Shown here: positions 24,596-32,991 of the stretch, piece by piece | Layout of the letters: every line of letters begins with the position of its first letter | Numbering within the stretch: the stretch's first letter is position 1 | Assembly (NCBI RefSeq): GCF_001280005.1 | Contig: NZ_LGDW01000444.1 | Location: 1 to 64,000, forward strand | Source of the DNA: Streptomyces sp. NRRL WC-3618 | Lineage (GTDB): Bacteria > Actinomycetota > Actinomycetes > Streptomycetales > Streptomycetaceae | Length of the DNA stretch: 64,000 nt | Reading direction: 5' to 3' | Notes under the pieces: model-generated | What the model was told of the DNA's origin: nothing | Database searches by the model: none | Seen by the model: the letters and a program-made list of their open reading frames with translations, nothing else | Position numbers and translations under genes: made by a program

Positions 24596-25783
24596 ATGGA
24601 CGCGGGCGTTGCCGTGAACGGCACAGTGGCGGAGGGCTTCGAGCCCGTCAGGGCGGCCTTCGCGGCGAACTTCGCGACCGGCGGCGAGCGCGGCGCCGCC
24701 GTCACCGTGTACCGGCACGGGCACCGGGTCGTCGACCTGTGGGCCGGCACCCGTGACGTGGACGGCGACGCCCCCTGGGAGCACGGCACCGCCCAGATCG
24801 TGCGCTCGGCGACCAAGGGCGTCGCCGCCGCCGTACTCCTGATGCTGGCCGAACGCGGCGAACTGGACCTGGACGCGCCCGTGGGCGAGTACTGGCCGGA
24901 GTTCAAGGCGGCGGGCAAGGAGCGGACCCTCGTACGGCACCTGCTGGCGCACCGCGCGGGCGTCCCCGTCCTCGACCGGCCGCTCACGCCCGCCCAGGCC
25001 GCCGATCCCGCCCTCGGCGCGGCGGCCGTCGCGGCGCAGGCGCCCGCCTGGGAGCCGGGGGCCGACCACGGGTACCACGCGCAGACGTACAGCTGGCTGA
25101 CGGGCGAGCTGGTACGGCGGGTCGGCGGGCGCCCGATCGGTGAGTGGGTCGCCGCCGAGATCGCCGGGCCGGCCGGGCTCGACCTGTGGATCGGGCTGCC
25201 GGAGAACGAGGCGGGGCGCGTGGGCCGGGTCGGGCGGGTGCAGATACCGGTGACGGGGAGCCCCGGCCTCAGGACGCGCCCCAAACGGTCCGTCGCCGAC
25301 GCCTACGCCGATCCGGACTCGCTCACCAGCCGCGCCTTCGCCGCGATCAGCCCGCTGCCCGACGAGAACGACCCCGCGTACCGGGCCGCCGCCCTCCCCG
25401 CCTCCAACGGCATCGCCACGGCCGACGGACTCGCTCGCTTCTACGCCTCCCTGATCGGCCAAGTGGACGGCGGCACCCGCCTGTTCACCCCGGCGACGGT
25501 CGAGCTGGCCCGGCGCGAGCAGTCGGCGGGCCCGGACCGCGTGCTGGTGATCGGCACCCGCTTCGGCCTCGGCTACATGCTCCACGGCGCCGCCTCGCCG
25601 CTGCTGTCCCCCGGCTCCTTCGGCCACCCGGGCAGGGACGGCGCCCTCGGCTTCGCCGACCCCGAGTCGGGGATCGCCTTCGGCTATGTGACGAACGGCT
25701 TCCGCAAGAGCGTGACGGCGGACGGGCGGGCGCAGGCCCTGGTACGGGGCGTGCGGACCGCCCTCCTGTCCGAGGGCAGATGA
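24596..25783 (+). CDS. serine hydrolase of the beta-lactamase (class C/EstB) family
   Basis: 395 aa from the ATG at 24596; a GTG 12 bp upstream is an alternative. Nucleophile motif SATK (SxxK, about residues 73-76), then LLMLAERGELDLDAPVGEYWPEF, LLAHRAGVP, the YSW tyrosine motif near 160, and a late SFGHPGRDG block. There is no signal peptide, so it is probably a cytoplasmic esterase or peptidase rather than a true beta-lactamase. No functional partner is adjacent. Confidence 0.88.
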   Translation: MDAGVAVNGTVAEGFEPVRAAFAANFATGGERGAAVTVYRHGHRVVDLWAGTRDVDGDAPWEHGTAQIVRSATKGVAAAVLLMLAERGELDLDAPVGEYWPEFKAAGKERTLVRHLLAHRAGVPVLDRPLTPAQAADPALGAAAVAAQAPAWEPGADHGYHAQTYSWLTGELVRRVGGRPIGEWVAAEIAGPAGLDLWIGLPENEAGRVGRVGRVQIPVTGSPGLRTRPKRSVADAYADPDSLTSRAFAAISPLPDENDPAYRAAALPASNGIATADGLARFYASLIGQVDGGTRLFTPATVELARREQSAGPDRVLVIGTRFGLGYMLHGAASPLLSPGSFGHPGRDGALGFADPESGIAFGYVTNGFRKSVTADGRAQALVRGVRTALLSEGR

Positions 25784-25804
25784 ACCCGTCCGAGCCGGTG
25801 AGCT

Positions 25805-26083
25805 CTACCCGAGGGCCAGTGAACGCGATGTACGCCCCGACGCCTCGTCGATCTCGTCGTGGGCCTTTGTCAGCAGCTTCATCGCCAGTTCGTTGAGGGC
25901 GCGCGCCCCGGCGATCTCCTCGCCGACGCGCGGCTGATTCTCGTCGGACCGGTGACGGCTGGCGTATCCGTGGGCCCGTACCTCGCTCCCGTCCGCGAGT
26001 CTTACGAGCGCCGCGGCCCGCGTGCGCTGCTCGTCCTCCTCGAACTCCAGCTCGACATGCCATCCCACCGCGGTCTGCGTCAT
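25805..26083 (-). CDS. DUF1876 family small protein (double-stranded-RNA-binding-like fold)
   Basis: 92 aa from the ATG at 26083 (GGAGG nine bases upstream). MTQTAVGWHVELEFEEDEQRTRA, then VRLADGSEVRAHGYASRHRSDENQPRVGEEIAGARAL and a C-terminal helix. This pattern is the DUF1876 family of actinobacteria, whose fold resembles dsRBDs; function unknown. It converges with the serine hydrolase and is divergent from the metallophosphoesterase. Confidence 0.8.
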   Translation of the reverse strand: MTQTAVGWHVELEFEEDEQRTRAAALVRLADGSEVRAHGYASRHRSDENQPRVGEEIAGARALNELAMKLLTKAHDEIDEASGRTSRSLALG

Positions 26084-26345
26084 GACGATCACCTCCGGTA
26101 CCCGCTCCTTCCAGGGTGCGCCTGTCCGCCCGCGCCCGCACGCGTACCGCCCCCTCTGCGGCGTCCGTTGTGTGTGACTTTCGTCGCGATCGCCCTGTCT
26201 CATGTGTGCCCGGGGCCCGTACCGTGCTCTGCTGAAGGCTTCCCGCGCACCTCCCGCACCGACGCCAAGGAGTTGTCGTGCCCCATACCTCCGGCCGACC
26301 CCGCGCCCACCGCGGCCGTTAACGGGCCACGGGCACGTTCCGATC

Positions 26346-27815
26346 ATGCGCTGCTGTCTCTCCGCCCCCCTCGCCGCCCTGGCGGCGTTCCCCGCTCCCC
26401 GCGACCTCGTCCGTTCCGGCGCGCTCCTGACGCCCGCCGTGCTCCGGTCCGCGCTCGCCGCGCGCCGGGAGCGGCTCACCCGCACCGACGTCGTGACGGC
26501 CCTCAACCTGGAGCTGGTCACGCTCGCCGAGGATCACGCCGTGATCACCTGGTACACGGCCGTACCCGGCACCGACGACGGTTTCGGCCACCTCGTCCCC
26601 GCGGTCACCGAGGGCGAGGTCGTCTACGGCACCCACCCGGCCCACCTCAACCGCACGGCGTCGGAGGGTCGCCCGACCGCCCACCACCACGTCGAGCTGA
26701 CGGACCTGGAACCGGGCCAGACGTACTACTACCAGGCCCGTTCGCGCGGCCGGGCGGCCACACCGACGCCCCTGCACCTGGTGCGCGGCAACGCGGTCGG
26801 CACCTCTCTGCACGGCCTGGGCTCCCACGGCGGCCCCTATTCCTTCACGACCCCCGAGCCGCCCCCCGGCCGCCATCTCATGTCCATCGCGCTCTGCAAC
26901 GACCTGCACCTGGGCGAGACCACGGCGGGCCGGGTGGCCGGCGTACCGATGCTGCGCGGGGTCTCGCAGCAGCCCGGCCTGGACCCGTACCCGGAGATCA
27001 TGAGCGTGGCCATGGTCGAGGAGGCCCACCGGCGCGGCGCGGACGTGCTCCTCGCGGCCGGGGACATCTCGGCGGCCGGCGCACCCCGGGACCTGGCCGA
27101 GGCCCGCCGCATCCTGGACGGCTTCGGCACCCACGGACGGGACTACTTCGTCGTACGCGGCAACCACGACCGCCCCCGGCACCCCGACGACTCCTTCCGC
27201 GACGGCTTCCTGGGCGGCGCCGACGGCCCCGGCTACTTCGCGCGCGACCTGGGCGGCCTGCGCCTGATCGGCCTCGACACCTACGAGAAGAACGGCAACG
27301 GCGGAGACGCGGGCGGGCTGAGCGCGGAGCAACTGGCATGGTTCCGGGCCGGCTTGCGCGCCGACCGCGACCAGCCGACGATCGTCTTCGGCCACCACCC
27401 GCTCACCACAAGGGACTCGGTCTTCCCGATGGGCCGCGGCCAGCGCCTGGACCGCGGCCAGGCCCGCGAGATCGTCGACGCCTACGCGTCCTCCCCCGGC
27501 GTCTTCCTCCACCACGCGGGCCACACCCACCGCAACAAACGCACGGTCCTGACGAGCGCCCCGCACGTCACCCAGCAGGAGGTCAGCGCGGTCAAGGACT
27601 ACCCGGGCGGCTTCTGCCTCCTGCGTGTCCACACCGGCGGCTACGCCCTCAACTACTACAAGAACAGCAGCGTCCCGGCCCGAGCCTGGGTGGAACGCAG
27701 CCGCCTCACAGCGGGCGGCCTGTGGCCCCACCACGCCCTCGGCCGCTCGGTGACCGACCGCAACAGCATGCGCCCGCACGACCTGTCGGGCGTACGTGCT
27801 TACCTGCGTGCATGA
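26346..27815 (+). CDS. calcineurin-like metallophosphoesterase with purple-acid-phosphatase-type N-terminal domain
   Basis: 489 aa from the ATG at 26346. An N-terminal fibronectin-like module (about 50-190; VITWYTAVPGTDDGF, VELTDLEPGQTYYYQARS) precedes the phosphoesterase core: CNDLHLGE (D-x-H), AAGDISAAG (GD), VRGNHDRP (GNHD), FGHHPL and HHAGHTHRN. All metal ligands are present. A well-spaced GTG with AAGGAG at 26278 lies in another frame and stops after 14 codons at a TAA, so a one-base indel between 26278 and 26346 may have separated the native start. The gene overlaps the next start by 4 bp. Confidence 0.8.
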   Translation: MRCCLSAPLAALAAFPAPRDLVRSGALLTPAVLRSALAARRERLTRTDVVTALNLELVTLAEDHAVITWYTAVPGTDDGFGHLVPAVTEGEVVYGTHPAHLNRTASEGRPTAHHHVELTDLEPGQTYYYQARSRGRAATPTPLHLVRGNAVGTSLHGLGSHGGPYSFTTPEPPPGRHLMSIALCNDLHLGETTAGRVAGVPMLRGVSQQPGLDPYPEIMSVAMVEEAHRRGADVLLAAGDISAAGAPRDLAEARRILDGFGTHGRDYFVVRGNHDRPRHPDDSFRDGFLGGADGPGYFARDLGGLRLIGLDTYEKNGNGGDAGGLSAEQLAWFRAGLRADRDQPTIVFGHHPLTTRDSVFPMGRGQRLDRGQAREIVDAYASSPGVFLHHAGHTHRNKRTVLTSAPHVTQQEVSAVKDYPGGFCLLRVHTGGYALNYYKNSSVPARAWVERSRLTAGGLWPHHALGRSVTDRNSMRPHDLSGVRAYLRA

Positions 27816-28341
27816 CAGTCAACACCCCGGCGAAGACAGCCCCGTTCCACATCCGTCCCCGCACGGAGGCGGACCTCGACGCATGCGTACGAACACGTCG
27901 ACGGTCCACGACCAGAACGCGTACCCCCTCAACTGGCCTGCCGACCCGGCCGGTTGGCTGACCCCACGCTCACTCCTCGCGGTGTGGGTGGCAGAAGGCG
28001 AGGGTGGTGAGGGCATCATCGGCCACATCGTCCTGTCCCGCAGCGAGGAGGGCGACGCGGCGGCGGCCCTGTGGAGCGGCGGCCCGACGGCCGTGATCAA
28101 CCGCCTGTACGTCGATCCGGCGGCCCGGGGCCGGGGAGTTGGCGCGGCGCTGATGGAACGGGCGGTGGCGGAGGCGGAGTTGCGCGCCCTGCACCCCGTA
28201 CTCGACGTGGCGTCGAGCGACACAGCGGCGGCGGCCCTGTACGAGCGCCTGGGCTGGACGCTGCTGGCGGCGGAGGTGGAGCAGGAATGGGGGCCGGGGC
28301 GGCGGGTGACGGTGCGGTGCTATGCGGCGCCGGGGCCCTGA
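27812..28341 (+). pseudogene. GNAT-family N-acetyltransferase, frameshifted
   Basis: The expected N-terminus (PFHIRPRTEADLDACVRT, from the ATG at 27812 overlapping the previous stop) is in one frame. The continuation (STVHDQNAYPLNWPADPAG and onward) is in another, so a one-base indel lies at about 27893-27905. The rest is intact: acetyl-CoA loop RLYVDPAARGRGVGAALM, then ALHPVLDVASSDTAAAALYERLGW. Either a recent pseudogene or a base-call error. The substrate class cannot be told. Confidence 0.75.
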
Positions 28342-28390
28342 GCAGGCATCTCCCCGGAATCGCGGGGGCCCGCCACTTATTGGCCCCGAC

Positions 28391-28798
28391 ATGACCTCCG
28401 ACCGGCGCACGATCACCAACCCGCCCGCCCTGCACGACCCGATGCCCTTCGGCTACAGCCATGCCGTGTCGGCGGCGCCCGGCGAAACCCCGTACATCGG
28501 GGGCCAGTACGCCTCCGACGCCACCGGCGGACCCGTCCCCGGCGACTTCGCCACCCAGGTGGACCTGGCGTTCGACCGGCTCCGCTCGGCGCTCGAGGGA
28601 GTTGGCCTCGGCTACGAACACGTCGTGCGCCTGGGCACGTTCGTCGTCGACCACGACCTCGGCAAGCTGGAGACCCTCGGCAAGGCACTGCACGCCCGCT
28701 TCGGCGACCGCCTCCCGGCGCATACCCTGAGCGGGGTCGCCTCACTGACCCTGCCGGGGATGCTGTTCGAGGTGGACGCGGTGGCGGTACGCCCGTAG
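28391..28798 (+). CDS. RidA/YjgF-family protein
   Basis: 135 aa, ATG start. RidA-fold blocks: GYSHAVSAAPGETPYIGGQYASDATGG, VDLAFDRLRSALEGVGLGYEHVVRLGTFV, and LPAHTLSGVASLTLPGMLFEVDAVAV. The canonical arginine of enamine/imine deaminases near the end (P-x-R-x-x) is not obvious; the matching position reads HTLSG, so it may belong to a non-deaminase subgroup. It stands alone, followed by a strong hairpin. Confidence 0.85.
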   Translation: MTSDRRTITNPPALHDPMPFGYSHAVSAAPGETPYIGGQYASDATGGPVPGDFATQVDLAFDRLRSALEGVGLGYEHVVRLGTFVVDHDLGKLETLGKALHARFGDRLPAHTLSGVASLTLPGMLFEVDAVAVRP

Positions 28799-28825
28799 CA
28801 GGCGGGTGAGGATCAAGGCCCCCTC

Positions 28826-28866
28826 CCGGACCACCCCGATAGCTGCCAGGCGAGGGGGTGGTCCGG
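28826..28866 (+). terminator. strong hairpin after the RidA gene
   Basis: CCGGACCACCCC (28826-28837) pairs perfectly with GGGGTGGTCCGG (28855-28866) around a 17-base loop, 28 bp after the stop. There is no U-run. Nothing else recognisable fills 28867-29032. Confidence 0.65.
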
Positions 28867-29032
28867 TCTCGGTATGAGGTTGTGAAGCGCGGCCCCCCAG
28901 GTTGGGAGGGGAGCTCCCAGAATTCCGACGAGCCGCGCCCCTTGGCCGGAGTGGTCAGACTCCGGCCATTGACCGGATCGCCGTCCACTCCCGAGCGCGA
29001 GGGAGCAGAACGGGGCGGCGACCCGGGGTCGG

Positions 29033-29587
29033 TCAGGCCGAGTTCTCAGCCCATAGCCGGTCAAGGTCGAGGCGGCACCACACCGTCTTGCCGGCCCTGG
29101 TCCCCGGCGACCACCACACCGCGTCCGCCAGCCGCTGAACGATCAGCAGCCCCCGTCCCCGATCCGGCAGCAACGCTTCGGAGAAACTGCCCGCAAGATC
29201 GGGCGAGAAGAACTCACCCACCGGGAGATCCGGCGGAGTCGAATCCTCATCCGACACCCCGATGACCAACACTTCCGGATACGTCATCAGCGACACATCG
29301 ATACGCCGCCCAGAACCAGGTAGCGCTAGCCGGTTGTCCGGCACCACATGATGAACGACATTGCCAACCAGTTCCGACACGACGAGCCGCGCGTCGTCGA
29401 CCGCGTGCTCCAGGTGCCAGGTCTTGAGGTACGAGCCGACCATGTCCCGCGCAGCCTTGACGCAGTCCGGCGACTCGGCAAAGAGCGTCAGCGCCCGGAA
29501 GTGTCCGTTTGCCGGATCATGAATCGAACGACGCGGAGCACCCACCGCCGCTGCATTCGCCGTGTGTTCGCTCTGCTGTGCTTCCAC
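29033..29587 (-). CDS. ATP-binding protein, RsbW/anti-sigma-like GHKL kinase fold
   Basis: 184 aa. After a 30-residue variable N-terminus come LVVSELVGNVVHHV (N-box, about residues 69-82), VSDEDSTPPDLP (about 111-122) and LPDRGRGLLIVQRLAD (lid, about 140-155), the HATPase_c_2 signature. It is divergent from a TPR-containing regulator gene at 29795, forming the third regulator/ATPase module in the window. The shared upstream region carries strong palindromes. No sigma factor or STAS partner is adjacent. Confidence 0.85.
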   Translation of the reverse strand: MEAQQSEHTANAAAVGAPRRSIHDPANGHFRALTLFAESPDCVKAARDMVGSYLKTWHLEHAVDDARLVVSELVGNVVHHVVPDNRLALPGSGRRIDVSLMTYPEVLVIGVSDEDSTPPDLPVGEFFSPDLAGSFSEALLPDRGRGLLIVQRLADAVWWSPGTRAGKTVWCRLDLDRLWAENSA

Positions 29588-29684
29588 CGCGTCCCCTCCC
29601 GAGCACTGACAGGCCCTGTAGCCCGTCGATCTGTGCCGACCAGTGAACGACGCAGGAAGCGCAAGCGGGAGCGTTCACCAGGGG

Positions 29685-29733
29685 GTTCACGTGAACACCG
29701 GCCAGCACAAAGGGGGTTCACCAATGAACCCCC
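29685..29733. promoter_or_regulatory. paired palindromes between the ATPase and the TPR regulator
   Basis: GTTCACGTGAAC (29685-29696) is a perfect 12-bp palindrome. GGGGGTTCA (29712-29720) and TGAACCCCC (29725-29733) form a 9-bp inverted repeat with a 4-base centre. Additional TTCAC/GTGAA half-sites occur at 29674 and 29643. The shared core suggests operators for one protein, most simply the divergently encoded regulator at 29795. Confidence 0.55.
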
Positions 29734-29794
29734 CAAGACGAAACTGCTGTGACACGATGGACACTCGCTGTCATTCTCGGGTTGGCAGGGGAGC

Positions 29795-31168
29795 ATGAAC
29801 CGAGAGCCGAACGCACAGCTGATCGCCGTCATGGGCGAGGCGCAAGTTTCGAACAAGGGTCTCGCGAAGCGAATGCAGGACACCGCTGCCCAGCGAGGAG
29901 TGAATCTCGGCACGACGCACGTCGCCGTACAACGATGGCGAGACGGCTCCGGCATCCAGCCGCAGACAGCGGCGATCATGGCGGACGCACTCTCCGCCAA
30001 GCTGGGCCGCCGCATGACACCGGGCGATCTCGGGTTCTTCGATCACTCGCGTGCGAGCACCCCGCAACAAATCGGCTACCCCGGCACTGTCCCCGACGTG
30101 CTGTCGATGCTGGCAGGACTGGCCGACCAGCGCGCCGAAGCCCCCGCATCCGACCAACTGACAGTTACGGAAGGCGACCTCAACTCCGCTGTCCTGTCAT
30201 GGATGATCGCGCGCCCCGACGGCATCCAGGCCGACAAGCCCGCCGGCCAACGCATCGGCATGCGGGACGTACGCGCGATCAGAGACGCCGCCAGCATGTT
30301 CATGCAACTCGACTTCAAGTACGGCGGAGGCCACGGCCACAGAGCACTGCGCCACTACTTCCGGCACGAAGTCCTGCCCCTGCTGGACGCCAGCTACAGC
30401 GAAAGAGTAGGTACGGCGTTATTCGGCGCCGCCGCCGAAGTCTCCCAGCTACTCGCGTGGACCGCGTACGACACCGGAAACCACCGACTCGCCCACCGCT
30501 ACCTCACCTCCACACTCCGCCTCTCGCAGGTCATCGACGACCGCATGTTCGGCGCCCGCATCCTCGGCAACCTCAGCCACCAGGCCAACTACCTCGGCAA
30601 CCACGCCCAGGCGATCCGCCTTTCCCGTGCGGCAGTCGAGGGCGCCAAAGGCCGGGCCACACCCAGGGCGATGGCGCTGAACTCGGCAATGGAGGCCCGC
30701 GCCCTGTCCAACGCAGGCGACCCGATCGGCGCCGGACGCGCGATGAACGAAGCGGAACGCTACTTCGAACGCGCGGACACCGCCGAAGACCCCGCGTGGC
30801 TCGGCTACTTCGACTCCGCGGAACTCATGGGCGAAATCTGCCACTGCTTCCGCGACCTCAGGATGCGCCGGGAGTCCGTGACAGCAGCGCAACGCGCGGT
30901 CGACGACACCGACCCGAAATACGCCCGCACCCTCGGTTTCTGCCGCATGGTGCTCGCCCAAAGCCACCTCCTGAACGGTGACTTGGAAGCCGCCGTCACA
31001 ACCGCCAGCCTGGCCGTGAACGGCGGAGACACCCTCCAGTCCACCCGCTTCCAGCGCTACGTGACCGACTTCCAGGCCGAGGTGAGCACCCACGCGACGA
31101 ACCCGGTCGTGGCCGCCTTCAACAACCAGGTCCGCGACGCACTTGCCCGCCTGGAGGACGACGCGTAA
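29795..31168 (+). CDS. HTH/TPR-repeat regulator (NsdA-like architecture)
   Basis: 457 aa, ATG start. Residues 1-75 resemble an XRE-type HTH (LIAVMGEAQVSNKGLAKRMQD, VAVQRWRDGSGIQPQTAAIMADALSAKLGRR). Residues 150-450 are TPR-like helical repeats (LLAWTAYDTGNHRLAHRYLTSTLRLSQ, LSHQANYLGNHAQAIRLSRAA, RALSNAGDPIGAGRAMNEAERYFERA). Streptomyces proteins of this kind regulate development and antibiotic production. Divergent from the GHKL ATPase gene; palindromes lie between. Convergent with the APH-like gene, whose stop is 4 bp away. Confidence 0.8.
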   Translation: MNREPNAQLIAVMGEAQVSNKGLAKRMQDTAAQRGVNLGTTHVAVQRWRDGSGIQPQTAAIMADALSAKLGRRMTPGDLGFFDHSRASTPQQIGYPGTVPDVLSMLAGLADQRAEAPASDQLTVTEGDLNSAVLSWMIARPDGIQADKPAGQRIGMRDVRAIRDAASMFMQLDFKYGGGHGHRALRHYFRHEVLPLLDASYSERVGTALFGAAAEVSQLLAWTAYDTGNHRLAHRYLTSTLRLSQVIDDRMFGARILGNLSHQANYLGNHAQAIRLSRAAVEGAKGRATPRAMALNSAMEARALSNAGDPIGAGRAMNEAERYFERADTAEDPAWLGYFDSAELMGEICHCFRDLRMRRESVTAAQRAVDDTDPKYARTLGFCRMVLAQSHLLNGDLEAAVTTASLAVNGGDTLQSTRFQRYVTDFQAEVSTHATNPVVAAFNNQVRDALARLEDDA

Positions 31169-31171
31169 CGC

Positions 31172-32086
31172 CTACCAGGGCCGCCAGTCCCGAAGCGCAT
31201 CATCATTGCGCAGCCCAGCGATCCGCCGGCGATACTCGGCCGCCGTCCCCTCGTCCTCCTGCACGTTCTGCATCAGCCACGTCGTCATACCGAACTCCTG
31301 CAAGCCACGCAGCGTCTCGTAGCCGTGCCAGTCGTACAGATCCCGCCCGTACGCGGCCACGAATTCGGCGTACTGCTCATCGGTCTGCCAGCCAAGACTG
31401 TGATGCTCCACCGACGTGACCATCAGATCCCACTCGGGATGATCGAAGCAGAAGGCCTCGAAGTCGATCAGGATCACCTTTCCCTGATCGTCCACCATGA
31501 GGTTCTGTACGTGGGCATCACCGTGCACCGGACCCTTGGGAGTCTCGAACCGCAACTCGTCATACCTGTCACGCAGTTCGAACCAGCGCTTACGCAGGAA
31601 GACCTTGTCATCGTCGGAGACCACGGCCCGGTCCAGACGCAGTTCCTGCTTGTCGAAGGGATCAAACGAGGGCAGTTCAAGACCGTCCGGCACGGTCAGA
31701 GAGTGCAGATCCCGCAGGACGCCCCCCAACTCCCCGTAGGTCGCCTTCCGATCACCCTCAACGATCAGATGCCAGAACGTCACCGGATGACCGTCCACCA
31801 AGAGCGGCTGCTCAAGATCCTCAACGATTCGAGCCGCAGGGAACCCCTCCGCCGCCAGCCATCGCGAGACAGCCACTTCCGTACGCGCCGTCGGCCACCA
31901 CTCCTCCCCCCGAGCCACACGCACGATCACCGGAGCCGAAGCCAGCCGGAACAACGCGTTCTCCCCAAGCCGGATCAACTCCGCCCCACCGCCATCGAGC
32001 CCCACAGCCCGGCACGCGGCACCTAACACCCGCGTAGCCCTCGCCGACGTGAACCCCTCTTCCGACCGAGCAGCATCAACCGCCAT
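31172..32086 (-). CDS. aminoglycoside phosphotransferase (APH) family kinase
   Basis: 304 aa. Kinase-like fold with the Brenner-type catalytic loop VHGDAHVQNLM (about residues 193-203) and the metal-binding IDFEAFCFDHPEWDL (about 212-226). The N-lobe holds ALFRLASAPVIVRVARG. Such proteins phosphorylate small molecules; aminoglycoside resistance cannot be claimed from the sequence. It is the left neighbour of the AT-richer island and has normal high GC. Confidence 0.85.
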   Translation of the reverse strand: MAVDAARSEEGFTSARATRVLGAACRAVGLDGGGAELIRLGENALFRLASAPVIVRVARGEEWWPTARTEVAVSRWLAAEGFPAARIVEDLEQPLLVDGHPVTFWHLIVEGDRKATYGELGGVLRDLHSLTVPDGLELPSFDPFDKQELRLDRAVVSDDDKVFLRKRWFELRDRYDELRFETPKGPVHGDAHVQNLMVDDQGKVILIDFEAFCFDHPEWDLMVTSVEHHSLGWQTDEQYAEFVAAYGRDLYDWHGYETLRGLQEFGMTTWLMQNVQEDEGTAAEYRRRIAGLRNDDALRDWRPW

Positions 32087-32201
32087 GCCCGTACCAGCTC
32101 CCCTAGTCGCGCGCGATCAACCGGCGCACGCCCACGGGTGACCAACCCGACGTACGCCAGACACGACCCCGACGGTACCTAGTTCCCGAGCGCTGAGACG
32201 A

Positions 32202-32235
32202 GTGCCAAGCTCAGGCATACACCTTGCGCTTGGCA
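32202..32235. repeat. inverted repeat at the left edge of the AT-rich island
   Basis: GTGCCAAGC (32202-32210) and GCTTGGCAC (32227-32235 region) are perfect 9-bp inverted arms around a roughly 17-base loop, in the non-coding stretch 32087-32330. It could be a terminator, an operator for the small membrane-protein gene 96 bp downstream, or the end of a mobile element. The rest of the stretch shows no gene. Confidence 0.45.
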
Positions 32236-32330
32236 CGCTCGCGGCCCAGTCCCCCCGCAACTGACGCTCCCGTGGCAGCATGTAAGTGACACATGGGATG
32301 CAAACGGCACGTCAGATGGGTAGGGGAGCG

Positions 32331-32816
32331 ATGACAGCGCCGGGCGATACAGGGCCTGAAGTAAGGTCCATGAGGAACGAGTTCGCGTTGGAACGGTACC
32401 GTTACCTCCTGCAGCAGATTCACGCAGTGAACGAGAACGCGCACCGTTTTCTTGCCATCTACCAGACGCTCGCTACGGGCCTCGTCACCGCAGCTCTTGC
32501 ACTGTTTGTTGGGTATCGAAAGTGGGGGGTGAACCCTAGCACCGCGCGAGGCGGAGTGATCGGATTACTCAGCCTCACCACAGTGGTCGCCGCATTCACC
32601 TCTACGTTGATTGTGGTCGGTGCCATTGCATGGTTTGACTACCGAAACGAGGAGTGCGACATCACTGACGAGATGGTGGAGCCCGGCTTTCGCACGCGTC
32701 CACGCTCTCGTAATTTCTTTCGCTGGTACGAGACTTATGTCTTGTTATTCATTCTCGTCTCGCTGATGGTTATGTGGCTGCTCGCCGACTTCTTCCTTCT
32801 ACCAGCGATAAAGTGA
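32331..32816 (+). CDS. small membrane protein with three helices, possible effector subunit
   Basis: 161 aa from the ATG at 32331 (GGGGAG a few bases before). A helical N-terminus (ERYRYLLQQIHAVNENAHRF) leads into three hydrophobic segments at about residues 40-61, 75-101 and 134-157, with a charged loop between the second and third. Two leucines (79 and 139) use the rare TTA codon, so translation may depend on bldA tRNA. Topology and size recall the small SLATT-type membrane proteins of nucleotide-dependent conflict systems, but that is inference. It converges on the HD-GHKL gene, 175 bp away, in the same AT-richer segment. Confidence 0.7.
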   Translation: MTAPGDTGPEVRSMRNEFALERYRYLLQQIHAVNENAHRFLAIYQTLATGLVTAALALFVGYRKWGVNPSTARGGVIGLLSLTTVVAAFTSTLIVVGAIAWFDYRNEECDITDEMVEPGFRTRPRSRNFFRWYETYVLLFILVSLMVMWLLADFFLLPAIK

Positions 32817-32991
32817 GCGCGCACCCTCGCGATCGAAATCCTATGGCTAAGCAGCGTCACAAACATCGCGGACGCCGGGCACCACAACGCCCAGCGTCCG
32901 CTCGCCCTCCTTTAGGCTCACATGATCACTAACCGCCACCATGCGACTACGCCCGAGACCTGGTGAGGCGACAGGCGACCATCGAAGGAAA

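Noticed and set aside
31172..32086. Aminoglycoside resistance gene
   Set aside because: The kinase fold is clear, but APH-family kinases have many substrates and there is no specific match to a resistance enzyme.
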